A stretch of DNA of 64,000 nucleotides from Aeoliella mucimassa (lineage in GTDB: Bacteria > Planctomycetota > Planctomycetia > Pirellulales > Lacipirellulaceae): contig NZ_CP036278.1 of assembly GCF_007748035.1 (NCBI RefSeq), positions 3,844,001 through 3,908,000 on the forward strand. The letters run 5' to 3'. Under the pieces are notes generated by a model, which saw only the letters and a list, made by a program, of their open reading frames with translations, did not search any database and was not told the DNA's origin. The position numbers and the translations under genes are program-made. Position 1 is the first letter of the stretch; every line of letters starts with the position of its first letter. Positions 1 through 10,206 of this stretch are shown here, piece by piece.

Positions 1-948
1 ACCCTCAGGGATGTCGACAATCACCTGCGAATTCGGCTCGTCGATCACGTCGGGATAGGGAATGGTACCATTGATATCCTTGTACCAAGTCACCCCATCA
101 TCTGGCGAATAGGCGTAGAACAGGTTGTGGTTCGTCTGAAATCCCACGTGCCCGGTCGGCGACGAACTGTTGTACCTATACGTCCAACTGGCATGCAGTC
201 CGCCATTCGAGTCGTAGCTCAGATTGTGGGGATAAGCGTTGTAGGTCAAACCGGAACTATCGGTATTGGCCACCCACACTCGATCGGCCCACGACCAGGA
301 GTCGTTCGTGTCGTTGAACCGGGCAATCCGGTAGACCCCGTTGCCAGAACTACCCGTGCGATAGTTAAAGAGAAGATCTCCCGAGTTTGGCACCCGGATG
401 AAGTTAGGGTAGGTGGTCGACAGCTCGTCCTCACCAGTCATGGTATTGAGCGCACCGGAGTTGCCAACGGTGTCGCCAGTGAATTGCAGTGGCTCACCCC
501 CGTCGACAGGTGTCGTACTTCGCGTATAGAGCAACGGGTTATTATGAGTGCCCCACGCAACGTGCAAATAACCATCGCCATCGATGCCTAGCACCGGCAC
601 ATTATGGGCGTCGTTGATGTTATACGAGGTGAACTCGGTAACACGGATATCCCAATCGTTTGTCGCAGCAGTCAGATCACGCCGCGATACAATGAGCCTT
701 CCATCTTCGCGATAATAGACAACGAATTGGTAGTTACCCGAAGTAACCATCGACTCGTTTTTGAAGGCGGTCGAGTTGATCGACACGCGATCGCGCCCCA
801 ATTCGTTCGTGCCAGAATCGTTGTCTGTGATCAGATTCACTTGCAGATAGTCAAGTGGATCGGTCTGAGCCTGAGCACTGCAGCAAACGAACAGACTGAA
901 TAACGACAAACATACACACGCGGCGCGGCAACGGGAAATCGAGATCAT
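1..948 (-). CDS. Secreted BNR_4-family beta-propeller protein (3' end outside window)
   Basis: The frame is open from an ATG at 948 to the window edge, 316 codons without a stop. The N-terminus is a clear Sec signal peptide (MISISRCR, a hydrophobic core, then CSAQA-QT). The rest resembles BNR repeat-containing family members (PF15892): an 'HNVPVLGIDGDGYLHVAWGTHNN' type blade and a later 'TYPNFIRVPNSGDLLFNYRTG-SSGNG' stretch, both hallmarks of that seven-bladed propeller group. Some relatives are ulvan- or rhamnogalacturonan-type polysaccharide lyases, so a lyase role on an anionic polysaccharide is plausible, but the catalytic part cannot be assigned from the fragment. It is the last visible gene of the minus-strand module that starts with the sigma factor at 9032, 55 bp downstream of a lipoprotein gene. 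Confidence 0.75.
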   Translation of the reverse strand, partial: MISISRCRAACVCLSLFSLFVCCSAQAQTDPLDYLQVNLITDNDSGTNELGRDRVSINSTAFKNESMVTSGNYQFVVYYREDGRLIVSRRDLTAATNDWDIRVTEFTSYNINDAHNVPVLGIDGDGYLHVAWGTHNNPLLYTRSTTPVDGGEPLQFTGDTVGNSGALNTMTGEDELSTTYPNFIRVPNSGDLLFNYRTGSSGNGVYRIARFNDTNDSWSWADRVWVANTDSSGLTYNAYPHNLSYDSNGGLHASWTYRYNSSSPTGHVGFQTNHNLFYAYSPDDGVTWYKDINGTIPYPDVIDEPNSQVIVDIPEG

Positions 949-1003
949 GGTTCACAGTCTTCGGTTAAAACGATTTCGCTAGGCATCGATCTATGGTCCT
1001 ATC

Positions 1004-1432
1004 TTAGAACTTGTCCACAAACGGCCCGGAGTTCTTATCGCCGTCCCAGGTCAGTTTAATTTCCAAATCATCGGTAGGCCCATCAATCGTGACCCATAGT
1101 TCAGAGCTAATCTTATTGGCGTATCGCTTGGGAGCATGCCATCGGTTGGAGCGTTCGTCAATCGACTCGACAGCCGACACTATTGCCAAATGCGTACCGA
1201 CCGGCGCACCATCATTGAGCTCATAGCACGACATCTTGAACGTTCCATCCGACTGAATCGTTGCCTGGGCAGTACGACGGTCGTTGGCCAGGATCTTCAC
1301 CTGCCCCACGGTCAGTGGTTGTCCATCAATCGTGACCTTTCCAGAGACAGGAACGATTTCTGGATGTTTGTCCTGACAACCAACGCACACAAACAGTACA
1401 GCTACACACACCGCCACCTTAAGGTGATTCAT
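1004..1432 (-). CDS. Small lipoprotein with transthyretin/carboxypeptidase-regulatory-like domain
   Basis: 142 residues. The start MNHLKVAVCVAVLFVCVGC gives a signal sequence with lipobox VCVGC, so the protein should be lipid-anchored at about Cys19. The remainder (VSGKVTIDGQPLTVGQVKI... GTHLAIVSAVES...) is the beta-sandwich pattern of the carboxypeptidase regulatory/TTR-like lipoproteins common in Planctomycetes. The frame is open further upstream, but that extension overlaps the DUF1559 gene and lacks signal character. I chose ATG 1432 because GGAAG lies 9 nt upstream; ATG 1441 is an alternative. It follows the DUF1559 gene by 37 bp on the same strand. The function is unknown; the position after DUF1559 is repeated at 32964-33533. 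Confidence 0.75.
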   Translation of the reverse strand: MNHLKVAVCVAVLFVCVGCQDKHPEIVPVSGKVTIDGQPLTVGQVKILANDRRTAQATIQSDGTFKMSCYELNDGAPVGTHLAIVSAVESIDERSNRWHAPKRYANKISSELWVTIDGPTDDLEIKLTWDGDKNSGPFVDKF

Positions 1433-1469
1433 AGAGATCATCTTCCGCTTTATCCAGTTCGAGAAACAA

Positions 1470-2531
1470 CTAGCGTGGTCCAGGCGAGGTGGGAACCGAC
1501 TCGACGTACTCGTCGGCATTGGAAAGTCGTGTCGACATCTGGCGATAGACATCCTCCGAGACATCTTCGGTCAGATAGGTAACGCTACCATCGCCCATGC
1601 CGAAGTTCGCCCCACCAGGATGGCGACTGTTGAACCCGCAATGGGTGCGGGTTCCGGAGTTTTGAATCGATTCGCCCAACTCAGGGATCGTATTCAAAGG
1701 ATTCACCGTGGTTCGCATCGACGAGTTGCAACGATTGCCGTTCGACCAGATGTTGCTTGCGAGCAGGTCGCCGCTACCATCTTCGGCAAGGCGTCCATGA
1801 CCATCGACGGTTTCGCCAAAGAACATGGTATTCGATGTACCATCGGTAATTTCACGCAGCTTGATGCGTCGCACGTAGAAAAACACACCGGTGTTGTTCC
1901 ACTTGAGATCAAAGGCCTTGCCGCGTGGATCGGCTCGGTCATTGAACAATGGATCGGGACCGTTTGGAGGACCCACGTCGCCTGCGACGCCTGCGTAGCT
2001 GCCGGTGGCGGCGCGTGCCGAGGTATTTGTAGCTTGATGCGCGTAGTCCGCGTACTCATTCAGTTCACCATCGCTAGGGCAGCGAAACTCGGGCACGGTG
2101 GTCCCAATCGCAGTCACCGTGCTGGGGTCGGTCAGCCACCCATTCCATTGGCCGGCATCCCAGACCGTTTTGTTCTTGATATCGAACAGATCGAACAACG
2201 CCTGCTGTTCCACGTAGGGTAGCAATTGCACAAATACGCTCGCTCCCTGGGTTCGCAGATTCACGCCTGCGACGTTACCCGTTTGACGCATGTCGTTACA
2301 CTGGGCGAGCAAGCCGTCGCAGCCAATTCTTGCAGCGGGCAATTCGCCGTAGGCACTCTCGTAGTTCAAAGCTGCCAAGGAAAGCTGTTTTAAATTGTTG
2401 GTACACTGCATCCGACGAGCCGCTTCGCGAGCCGACTGCACCGCAGGCAGTAATAGTGCAACAAGAATGCCGATGATTGCGATTACCACCAGCAGTTCGA
2501 CCAATGTAAATCCGTTCTGCCTACTTTTCAT
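1470..2531 (-). CDS. DUF1559 domain protein (type IV pseudopilin-like)
   Basis: 353 residues starting [21 protein letters not shown]: a short basic leader, the prepilin peptidase/N-methylation motif (G-FTLVE) and a single hydrophobic helix, as in type IV pilins and type II secretion pseudopilins. It continues with the DUF1559 signature ([19 protein letters not shown]) and ends with the family's H-X9-DG element (RHPGGANFGMGDGSV). Family size is normal. The in-frame upstream extension to 2561 has no pilin leader, so ATG 2531 is used. It lies between a PEP-CTERM gene (155 bp upstream) and a TTR-like lipoprotein. DUF1559 proteins are heavily expanded in planctomycetes and their role is not established; assembly into a surface or periplasmic fibre is an inference. 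Confidence 0.9.
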   Translation of the reverse strand: MKSRQNGFTLVELLVVIAIIGILVALLLPAVQSAREAARRMQCTNNLKQLSLAALNYESAYGELPAARIGCDGLLAQCNDMRQTGNVAGVNLRTQGASVFVQLLPYVEQQALFDLFDIKNKTVWDAGQWNGWLTDPSTVTAIGTTVPEFRCPSDGELNEYADYAHQATNTSARAATGSYAGVAGDVGPPNGPDPLFNDRADPRGKAFDLKWNNTGVFFYVRRIKLREITDGTSNTMFFGETVDGHGRLAEDGSGDLLASNIWSNGNRCNSSMRTTVNPLNTIPELGESIQNSGTRTHCGFNSRHPGGANFGMGDGSVTYLTEDVSEDVYRQMSTRLSNADEYVESVPTSPGPR

Positions 2532-2686
2532 CGTATAGCTCCACGACAAGAAAAAGATCACTGCCCCACAGGAGTGCGAGCCAGGCCCGCCATTGTTCTG
2601 AAGGAGCGGCCGACCGAGTTTGGTTATGTCGGAGCGACCGCCGCTTCAGGCTGCCTATCCATTGCCTACGACCAAGTCTTCGAGCA

Positions 2687-5600
2687 CTAAGAGCGTTGCT
2701 GCCGCCGGCGAGCGACACCAACCAGGGCGAGCCCCAATACTCCCAGCGCTATCGAACTTGGTTCGGGCACCACATTTTGATCCGAAGTCACTCCGGCCGA
2801 CGCCATGGAATTGCCGAAGTTGGCTTTCCACAGTTCGTAGTCGGCAAAATCAACTCCGTTTAAGCCATCGCCATTGCCGAGCAATGCCGACTCGTCGGCC
2901 GCGCCGAGGTTATCTCTCCACACCGTGTAGTCCGCAAGATTCACGAGACCATCGCCATTGAAGTCGCCGAAGATCCCGTACGACATAATCAAGTCGGTAG
3001 TATCCACAATCGCAATCCGGAATCCCTCGGGTAGCAAGTAATCGACTCCCAGGTCGGCGATGCCTTCGGCTGCAGTCAACAACGTGTACTGCGAACCAGC
3101 AGCGGGAGTGAAATCGCCGAGCTTCGTCACTTCCACGGTGCCGTCGAGGGTTGCCGCACCAGACACCACAACCGAGTCTTGACCAAGCGAAGCGAAATCG
3201 AAGGCCAAGGTCGCATCGGTGCCCATCGTCAAATCGCCATCGATCGTGAGGGTTTGCCCCAACAATCTCGAGTTAGCGGGCTCGGTACCGGTCAAGGAGA
3301 AGGACTCCAAGGTACCGGAAATGGCATTTGTACTCGCATTGGCAATACCGACCGAGGTAATCGACTCGTCCAGCATCACTTCCGCCGAGCGGATCACCTG
3401 GTAGCCGCTACCAGTGTCGGCTTCCATCGTGGCGATCCAATTGCCAGTTCCGCCAGTCGTATCCAGCGAAATGCGAATGGAGACGTCGCCGCCACCCACG
3501 TTTTCGCTGGTCGCCCAGGCCGCTTGGGAAGCCAGACCACTGTTAGGCTCGACCGAGACATCGCCGAGGAACGTTTGATTGCCGTCGGTATTACCACGGT
3601 ACAACGCCCAGGCCAGGCCTTCTACGTCGCCCGAGATAAACCGGGCAGCGTCGGAGCTAGCTGCTGACTGGCCATTGGCAAACCCAACACCAAACCAGTT
3701 GCCATCCCCCACAATGTTCGAGATGGATGCTTCTAGCACATACGTCGAACCATCGACCGGTTGGAACCCGAATGTCGCGGTGGCTCCAAGGTCTGGGCCG
3801 ATAACGCTATCGCCATCGTCCTCGAACACCGGGGCGGCGACCCACGTCTTGCCATCAAACGAAGTGTCGGGCGTCGTGCCATTCAGAGGATTGCCGCTGC
3901 CGCCGAACGTGTCGGCATAGAACGTACGTGCTCCGCCGAGTGTTACGCCTGCACCGCCGATAGAAAGCGTACCATCGACGACGACATCGCCGGTGGTGGC
4001 CGAATCGACTTCCAGGGTTGCACCGCTCGCCACGGTGGTAGTTCCCGCGTAAGCATTACCGCTGTTCTTCAACTGCACGGTTCCGCTTTGCACGTTCACT
4101 GGACCGAAACCGGTCATTCCTCCCGAACCACTCACGGTGTAAGTGGTGCCGGCGCCGCCATTGAAGGTTACGCTACCAGGGGCAACGTCCGAGTTCACCG
4201 TCACCGACTTGTTGGTTGCATTGCCAAAGGTCACGTTATCAAGTTGATTGAACTGTGGACCGCCGGTGCCCGACCAGTTGTTGCTCGTCTTTACGTCCCA
4301 AAGGCCATTCGCAGGGCCATTCCAATTAAGGTTGGCGGACGTGCCAGTGACGTTCAGGACCACACTATTGCTCGTGTTGGCTACCGAAACGGTCTGACGC
4401 ATGCCCGCGGTGATATCGTTGCCTTGGGCATCGAATACTCGCTCGACATAGGTGCCATTCCCTGCAGAGCCCGATTGCGAAAGACTCGATGCTTGAACCA
4501 AGGTGTAAGCACCTGATGCTAGCGTTCCCTCCACAGGGGTCAGGTTCACGTTGATCACATTGCTCGACGCACTCGCGTTGATCGTTGTGGCCCCGGAGAC
4601 CACGATGCGATCGCTGTCGCCTGCGGCCACGGTATTGCCCAAGTCGAAGTTCCACGAACCTGCTGCCGTGTCGGCAAACGTAGAGTAGGAAAGGTTGCCA
4701 TTAATCGTCAGCGTGCCCACTCCATCGCCAGGCGAGAAGGTGGAATCGTCGTAAGCCTGCAGAGTTCCACCTACATTAATCGTACCGCTACCAGCGAGAG
4801 TTTGACCTATCTCGTCACCGGTCGACAACGTGCCGTCGGGATCGTCGATCGCTTGCAAGCTATAAGTGCTAAAGCTGCTCGCGTCGAATACTGCATCCTG
4901 ACGCACCTCGATGGTACGACTCCAGAGTTCACCATTTACACCACCGGTGGCTTGCACTGCCAGGGTGCCTTCGGCAACGATCGTTTGCCCCTGATGGTAG
5001 CCATCGCGAGCAGTCGACAGGTCGTCGGGATCGCTATTCTCTGCTGGCGGAACCGTCGCGATGGTCCAAGTTCCGGTGCCAGTTTTCATGACGCTAGTGT
5101 TAACGTTTTCGGCACCATCGCCGATGGTGAGGGTGCGATCAAGAATCTCTCCTTCGATGCGTCCGTTACCGGCGCCCGAGAGATTGAGAAAACGCTCGGT
5201 GGAATCTGGCAGGGCAATGTTGCCCGAGAGTGTCAACGTACCCGATTGCGACTCGATGCTGTACTGGTTTCCGCCGGCTGCGCCGACGATGTCGCCTGTC
5301 CACTCACTCGTACCAGTACTGGTGAGGTGAGGAGCGGTGACGTCGGGCTGTCGACCCGCGAGTTCCAATCGTTCATCCGTTACGGTAACGCTAGAGAGCT
5401 GCAGCTTACTCTCGGCAAAACCACCACCGACAAGGGTGCCAGTAGCGGCCGTATTGTCGGCCGTACCGAGCGCAGCACTGTTAGAGATGGCGAGAGTACC
5501 ACCGGAAACGTTGACTTGACCGCTAAAGCTGTTGTTGGCCCTGCTGATCGAGACGACTTCGGTCGTCAGTCCATCGGTTTCGGGATCGTTGATATCGATG

Positions 5601-6832
5601 CCTTCTAGTCGCAAGATGCCAGCACCAGTGATTTCTTCACTCAAGGTACCACTCGCTCCGTTACCTTATCCGTCGCCATTCAGCCGAAACGTTGCCCCGG
5701 CACTAATGTCGATGGATCCCGACGACTGATTGATAGCCGCAAGATTCGGGACGTCGAGGATGCCGCCGGTGATGGTGGTGTTGCCGGTGTACCCGTTGGA
5801 ACCGTTAGCCAAGACGATGGTTCCACTACCACTTTTCGTTAATCCGCTGCTACCCATCACCTGAGCGTTGATGGTGTGAGTACCTTGCGTGGCTTCCAAG
5901 CTAGCCATGCCATTGAGGGTGAGCGTGCCAGGTCCTTCGAGGATGTAGCTGTTCGCGTTTTGAAATCCGAGAGAATTCACCGACACCGAGGTGTCGATCG
6001 TGACAGTTGCTGGTGCATTGTCGGCGGTTAGCACACTACCGAACACGGCCGAACCTGTGGGAACCACGTCGTCGAGCCAATTATCGGCGACATTGAAGCT
6101 GCCGCTTCCATTCACGTTCCACTGATTGGGAGGAGCAGGACCCTCCAACAGAAAGCTGGTAATGCTAGTAGTACCTGCAGCATCGGTGGAAGAGAATCCC
6201 ACGTAGCCGATGGTTGGAACATCGGCAGCCAAAACGGTTGCTGCCCGATCGACTCCGTCACCATTAAAATCCCAAGTCACTTCCCAATCGGGATTCGTTG
6301 TATCAATCGTGATCACCAAGGAGGTCGCACTGCTGGTGGGAGCGTTCTCGCCGCCGAAAGTGTGGTTACCACCCGCGTATCCGAGGAAGGATTGGTCGGC
6401 CCCGTCGGTACCAGCGGTTCGCATGAGCGCCCAGAGTGATGGGCGTGAATTGTTGCTTCCGTCGAGCCAGCGTTCTTCGAGCCCTGCCCCGGATGGAGCG
6501 AGCGACTCGGCAAAACCCATCGCCAGCCAGCTATTGTTCGTACCAGTGACGCTGAAGTCGGCCGACAAGGTATAGAGCCCAGCCCCCTGCTGCGGAGTGA
6601 AGGGCAACAGCGAGGTGAATCGTCCTGCGCCGTCTTGCACACCATTGTTCAGCAAATGCGAACCGGATGCCCACGTCTCTGCACCGGGAGCGACGTCGGG
6701 GATGGCGCCATTGAGACTACTTGTGCCGTCGCCGCTGAAATCATCTTGATAGATTGTGACTGCATGGATGGTTGGCGAGAGCCATACTGCGAGAAGAAGC
6801 GTTCCAAGCGTGGCCGCTGGCATACGAATCAT
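2687..6832 (-). pseudogene. Beta-strand-repeat/dockerin/PEP-CTERM surface protein, interrupted by an in-frame TAA
   Basis: One reading frame of 1,382 codons runs from ATG 6832 (GGAGG 8 nt upstream; signal peptide MIRMPAATLGTLLLAVWLSPTIHA) to 2687, broken only by TAA at 5666-5668. Before the stop: a LamG/ConA-like domain (YQDDFSGDGTSSLNG...) and a first autotransporter-associated beta-strand repeat region ending RLNGDG. After it, still in frame: GNGASGTLSEEITG, more beta-strand repeats (FSGQVNVSGGTLAISNSAALG), a second ConA-like domain (FYADTFGGSGNPLNG...), a dockerin-like EF-hand pair (GDFNGDGLVNLADYTVW; GNGDGLNGVDFADYELW), and the sorting tail VPEPSSIALGVLGLALVGVARRR. One base change (TCA to TAA) explains the break. 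As written, only a 388-residue N-terminal piece without sorting tail would be made. A TTG at 5644 could restart translation, but with no signal peptide. It is downstream of the sigma/FecR pair and is probably its target. Confidence 0.85.
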
Positions 6833-7008
6833 AGGTTGTCCTCCAGAGCAAATATAAGCATGTCGTTTCGCAACGGCATACCACCTGATTGAGCCGAAAA
6901 GAAAATCTGAAGTCGCTGACGAAGAAGCACGTTCTGAAGTTATTGGGACGAGATGCACCTCCTAAAAGAGCGCTGCACAACGGAACGATATTGAATGAGA
7001 CGAAACGA

Positions 7009-8508
7009 TTACATGTTAGTTGCTCGAGGTTTCACCGCTGGGTGCTCCTCGGTTCGCTTTCCAAACGCATACCACTCCACGCGGAGTGCCATAGGATTTG
7101 GAGTGATGTCTTTAGCCGACCTGACCGGCATGAAGGTTCCATTCCACACGTCGATCTCTACGATGTTTTCGCCCTGCTTGAGACCGTCGGTGATGTCGAC
7201 GAAACGAAACTGATCGTGCCCAAACTCCTGCCCCTGGACATTATCAATCCAGCTTTGCACTTCGACTTCGTGACCATTCACCCGGACCTGTTGAATGCCG
7301 TTGTCAGCCAAGAACCGGCCAAATAATTGAATGGTCGAGAGGTTGTAACCCGTTAAATCAAACCGCGTTTGAAACGTGTATTTCGAATTTGGTTCGGCAG
7401 TCCGCCAGGTTGGTACGGAGACCCATTGCGATAAGTCAGGCTCGTTCGCAACGTAACGTTCATCGGGATGACATACGGTTGCGTACTCCGGGGACACACT
7501 TTCGCCGCCGGGGGCGTCGACAATAAGCCAGTTCGGATCCTCGTCTCCGACCGCCAGACCATGCCCCGTGTTATGAAGAGTGATCGGATGATAAGGGACG
7601 ACCGAAGAGAAATCAAATGTTTCGGCAAGCACTTCAGGCAATAGCGGCTGATTCTGATGCTCACCATCCGGGGCGATCACGAATGACTCCCCCTTACTGA
7701 CCAACAATCCCCGCTGCTCCTTGGGAAGATTGTTACGTGGGTGTACGCGGACCAGGCCTTCGATCACCCGAGTTTCGTCTTGATTGTCGTCGCCAGCCGA
7801 AACGGTGAACGTGGTCCCCAGGTCGACGACTTCCATCGATTCGGTAATCACGGTGAATCCGCGGGCCCATTCCGCGACATGGACCGCGAGTTCGCCACGG
7901 ACCAGATGCACCCGGTCGTGGGCGTCGAACTCCAGCACGCAAGGCGATTTCAAGGCGATTTCGGCTCCGCACCCAATGCTAATTTGGGCTTCGCCGGCGA
8001 GGAGTTCGATGCGATCTCCCTCGCGAAATATTTTTCCCTCTTCCCAACGCTCTTCTTTCCAAACCGCACCGGTTTGCATAGAGAGAGCGGCCACAGGGGC
8101 TGGTGGGCGGGAGGTGGCAACCACCTGAGTAATTCGTGGCGGTGTGAACTCGAATTGATGCTTTGGCGGCGAAGGCTGTGGAATCATCCCGAGCACGATC
8201 GCTACCGAAACCGCAATGATCATCGCGTGGGGCAAGTACCGCCACCTTCTCGGCTTGGCAGGTAGCGGGCACAGGGGAGCGAGTACTGGGGGCGGATCCA
8301 AATCGTCTTGTACCACTCCTTGCTGAACCATGGCCTCCGCCTGCAGCTGAACCTCTAGCTGCAGATAATCGACCATGTAGCGTAAGCGATCGGGATAGCC
8401 CAGCACCAGTTGCTCAAGGCGTTCCCGCTCTTCGGGCGCCAGTTCCGAGTCGACGGCTTTTGCAAGCAGCTGATTCAGTTCTCGCTGGATGACTGGGGAA
8501 AAGCTCAT
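7009..8508 (-). CDS. FecR-domain anti-sigma factor with C-terminal sugar-binding-like domain
   Basis: 499 residues. Residues 1-90 form a cytoplasmic region (MSFSPVIQRELNQLL... EERERLEQLVLGYPDRL) like planctomycete anti-sigma factors; residues 94-110 are one membrane helix (HAMIIAVSVAIVLGMIP); residues about 140-260 are a FecR domain (GDRIELLAGEAQISIGCGAEIAL... VVDLGTTFTVSAG). The last 200 residues end in a beta-rich segment (FQTRFDLTGYNLSTIQLFGRF... DITDGLKQGENIVEIDVWNG) that looks like a galactose-binding-type sandwich. The start is ATG 8508 with AGGAGG upstream, overlapping the sigma gene stop as ATGA, so the pair is translationally coupled. The layout suggests the periplasmic part senses a glycan and releases the ECF sigma factor; that role is inferred. 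Confidence 0.85.
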   Translation of the reverse strand: MSFSPVIQRELNQLLAKAVDSELAPEERERLEQLVLGYPDRLRYMVDYLQLEVQLQAEAMVQQGVVQDDLDPPPVLAPLCPLPAKPRRWRYLPHAMIIAVSVAIVLGMIPQPSPPKHQFEFTPPRITQVVATSRPPAPVAALSMQTGAVWKEERWEEGKIFREGDRIELLAGEAQISIGCGAEIALKSPCVLEFDAHDRVHLVRGELAVHVAEWARGFTVITESMEVVDLGTTFTVSAGDDNQDETRVIEGLVRVHPRNNLPKEQRGLLVSKGESFVIAPDGEHQNQPLLPEVLAETFDFSSVVPYHPITLHNTGHGLAVGDEDPNWLIVDAPGGESVSPEYATVCHPDERYVANEPDLSQWVSVPTWRTAEPNSKYTFQTRFDLTGYNLSTIQLFGRFLADNGIQQVRVNGHEVEVQSWIDNVQGQEFGHDQFRFVDITDGLKQGENIVEIDVWNGTFMPVRSAKDITPNPMALRVEWYAFGKRTEEHPAVKPRATNM

Positions 8509-9032
8509 GACGATACCTCCTCTCCCAGCCGGTGTTTTACACAACGCAGCAAAGCGACTCGCAGTCGGCCGATCATTTTTTCGACCGACGTGGCTGTTTT
8601 TCCGACACGAGTCGCGATGTCGCGCATCTTCAAGCCGCTACGATATCGCAGGAGAAACAAGTCGCGGTGCTCGGCGGAGATTCCAGCCAAGCACTTGGAT
8701 AGCGCGTCTTGCCGGACTTCAAACCAATCTTCGGTCGCTTCGGAGCTGATCACTTTCGCTAGCTCCGATACCAGTTCGTCGCTAAATACCAGCTTGCATC
8801 GCATTTGACGCTTCCGATAGGCCAGCACCTGCAGCCGAGCTATCTGAAATGCCCATGCAATGAAGTTCGAACCTGGATCGAATTGATCGGCCTTGTCCCA
8901 AATCACCAAGTTGGTCGATTGCAGAATGTCTTGGGTGGCTTCACGATCTGCTGTTAACGTGAAGATGTAGCCTTGCAATCGGTTTTGGCTGGCAGTGAGC
9001 TTTGAGACAAGTTCTGCCGTTGCTTTATCCAT
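8505..9032 (-). CDS. ECF RNA polymerase sigma factor
   Basis: 175 residues from ATG 9032. Region 2 is seen in LTADREATQDILQSTNLVIW and AWAFQIARLQVLAYRKRQMR. Region 4 is seen in GISAEHRDLFLLRYRSGLKMRDIATRVGKTATSVEKMIGRLR, a helix-turn-helix. This matches the planctomycete/verrucomicrobial ECF group whose anti-sigma partner is a FecR-domain membrane protein, and here that partner overlaps by four bases. The frame extends upstream to 9080, but that start adds residues not typical of the family. A 14-bp palindrome lies about 160 bp upstream. Likely targets are its own operon and the PEP-CTERM/DUF1559 genes downstream; this is inferred from gene order. Confidence 0.9.
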   Translation of the reverse strand: MDKATAELVSKLTASQNRLQGYIFTLTADREATQDILQSTNLVIWDKADQFDPGSNFIAWAFQIARLQVLAYRKRQMRCKLVFSDELVSELAKVISSEATEDWFEVRQDALSKCLAGISAEHRDLFLLRYRSGLKMRDIATRVGKTATSVEKMIGRLRVALLRCVKHRLGEEVSS

Positions 9033-9188
9033 AGCGCCTGTTTTGTATCCAGAAAAGAGCAGAAACGACCGCACTGTCACGAATCCGCTAAGGGCAAATA
9101 GCCGCTGGCGACATTATCCGACATGAAACCGGCAAACAAAATTGTTTTTTTGGAAAGTTTCGCATTCAGATCGGACTCACAGAAATGT

Positions 9189-9202
9189 GCGGCACGTGCC
9201 GC
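9189..9202. promoter_or_regulatory. 14-bp perfect palindrome upstream of the sigma factor gene
   Basis: GCGGCACGTGCCGC is its own reverse complement and lies 157 bp upstream of the sigma factor start, in non-coding sequence (9033-9410 holds no gene I can support). It could be an operator for a dimeric regulator. The only support is perfect symmetry and position. Confidence 0.35.
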
Positions 9203-9410
9203 CCCATGCCAATTCTTGCAGGGCAACGCTCCATTCGATCGCCACGCTGCAAGAACGCCCGACGCAGTTTACCTATTTTGACAGGCGGGCATCATCCGAC
9301 TCCGCTTCACTCAGTAGTGCATCGCATTTTAGGCCCAGAAATCAGCAAGCCACGGCGATCTGCCCTCCCCGGTAAATGGTGCTACTTTCGGCCTTAAGCA
9401 CACTTGGGTT

Positions 9411-9970
9411 CTTGCCAGTTTTCGCTAGAAATTGGCCACTGATGGTGTTCTAATGGACAGGCAATGGAAAGTGTCGACTTTTAGCTATCGGCTGTTGGCT
9501 TTTTGACGAAAGGAGTTGATGGAGATGTGATGTCTATCTAAATGTCAGATTACCAGCGACGAGCAGGCGAATGTTCGTTTGCGTGGGCGTTTGCTGCTGC
9601 GCGGTTTCTAAGCTGTAGGCTTTAGGCTGTAAGCGGTAGGCTGAGATCTTTCAGTCGTTGGAAGCTCCTTCAAGATGACATTCCGCAATCCGCAATCACA
9701 AATCCCCAATCGGCCCCCTCCCAAAATACTTTCCCACCCATGGGAATCTATTTTGGGCAACTATCGCGGAGGTGTTGATGCAACTCGATAACTACCAACG
9801 ACTTGCGATTGATTCCCACCGCGAAAATAGATTCCCACTCGATGCGTTTTGGGAAATGGGAATCTATTCAGGCGCGAAAACCACTGGTTTTGCAGTGTGG
9901 GCGCGGATTCAATTTTCCCATCGGTGGGTAAATTGGGAATCTATTTGCCCAGCGGTGGGAATCTATTCCG
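9411..9970 (+). repeat. Intergenic repeat family, copy A (~560 bp)
   Basis: The same ~570-bp sequence occurs at 41195-42180 (interrupted) and, inverted, at 55821-56399. Shared blocks in order are: GGTGTTCTAATGGACAGG; AGCTATCGGCTGTTGGC; a GC-rich stretch with GCAGGCGAA...GCGTGGGCGTT; AGCTGTAGGCT/AGCTGTAAGCGGTAGGCT; then a hairpin-rich 3' part. The 3' part carries the 11-mer GGGAATCTATT five times in both orientations, the dyad AAAACCACTGGTTTT, and the stem CAATTTTCCCA-TCGG-TGGGTAAATTG (9910-9935, one mismatch). Copy A is the most diverged. It sits between the divergent sigma factor and GH97 genes. No long conserved frame exists, so it is treated as non-coding. Nothing further is seen at 9971-10206. 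Confidence 0.85.
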
Positions 9971-10206
9971 CCCTGCGCGGATTCGAAGCGAGTAGCTCCA
10001 TTACATCCGCGCCGATCGATTCGCCCAACCATGCGACACCGGAAAAGCCGAGCTACCACTGTTGGGGGATAGATCGGCTAGCCCCCTCTCCCAACTGCAG
10101 TCTCCAACTCGGTGGTGGTATATTAAACGACCAACCTAAACCGCAGCATGCACCGCTCGACTTTGCATGAGCCGTGCGTGCTTCCCTCCTTCCTGAAGCT
10201 CCTGCC

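Noticed and set aside
9700-9970. Repeated GGGAATCTATT units as a CRISPR-like array
   Set aside because: Units are short, in both orientations and unevenly spaced, with no unique spacers and no cas genes.
9772-10170. Short frame in repeat copy A giving MGIYSGAKTTGF... with similar peptides in copies B and C
   Set aside because: The similarity follows from DNA identity. Differences between copies are not biased to silent positions, and the frames end differently, so coding is unlikely.
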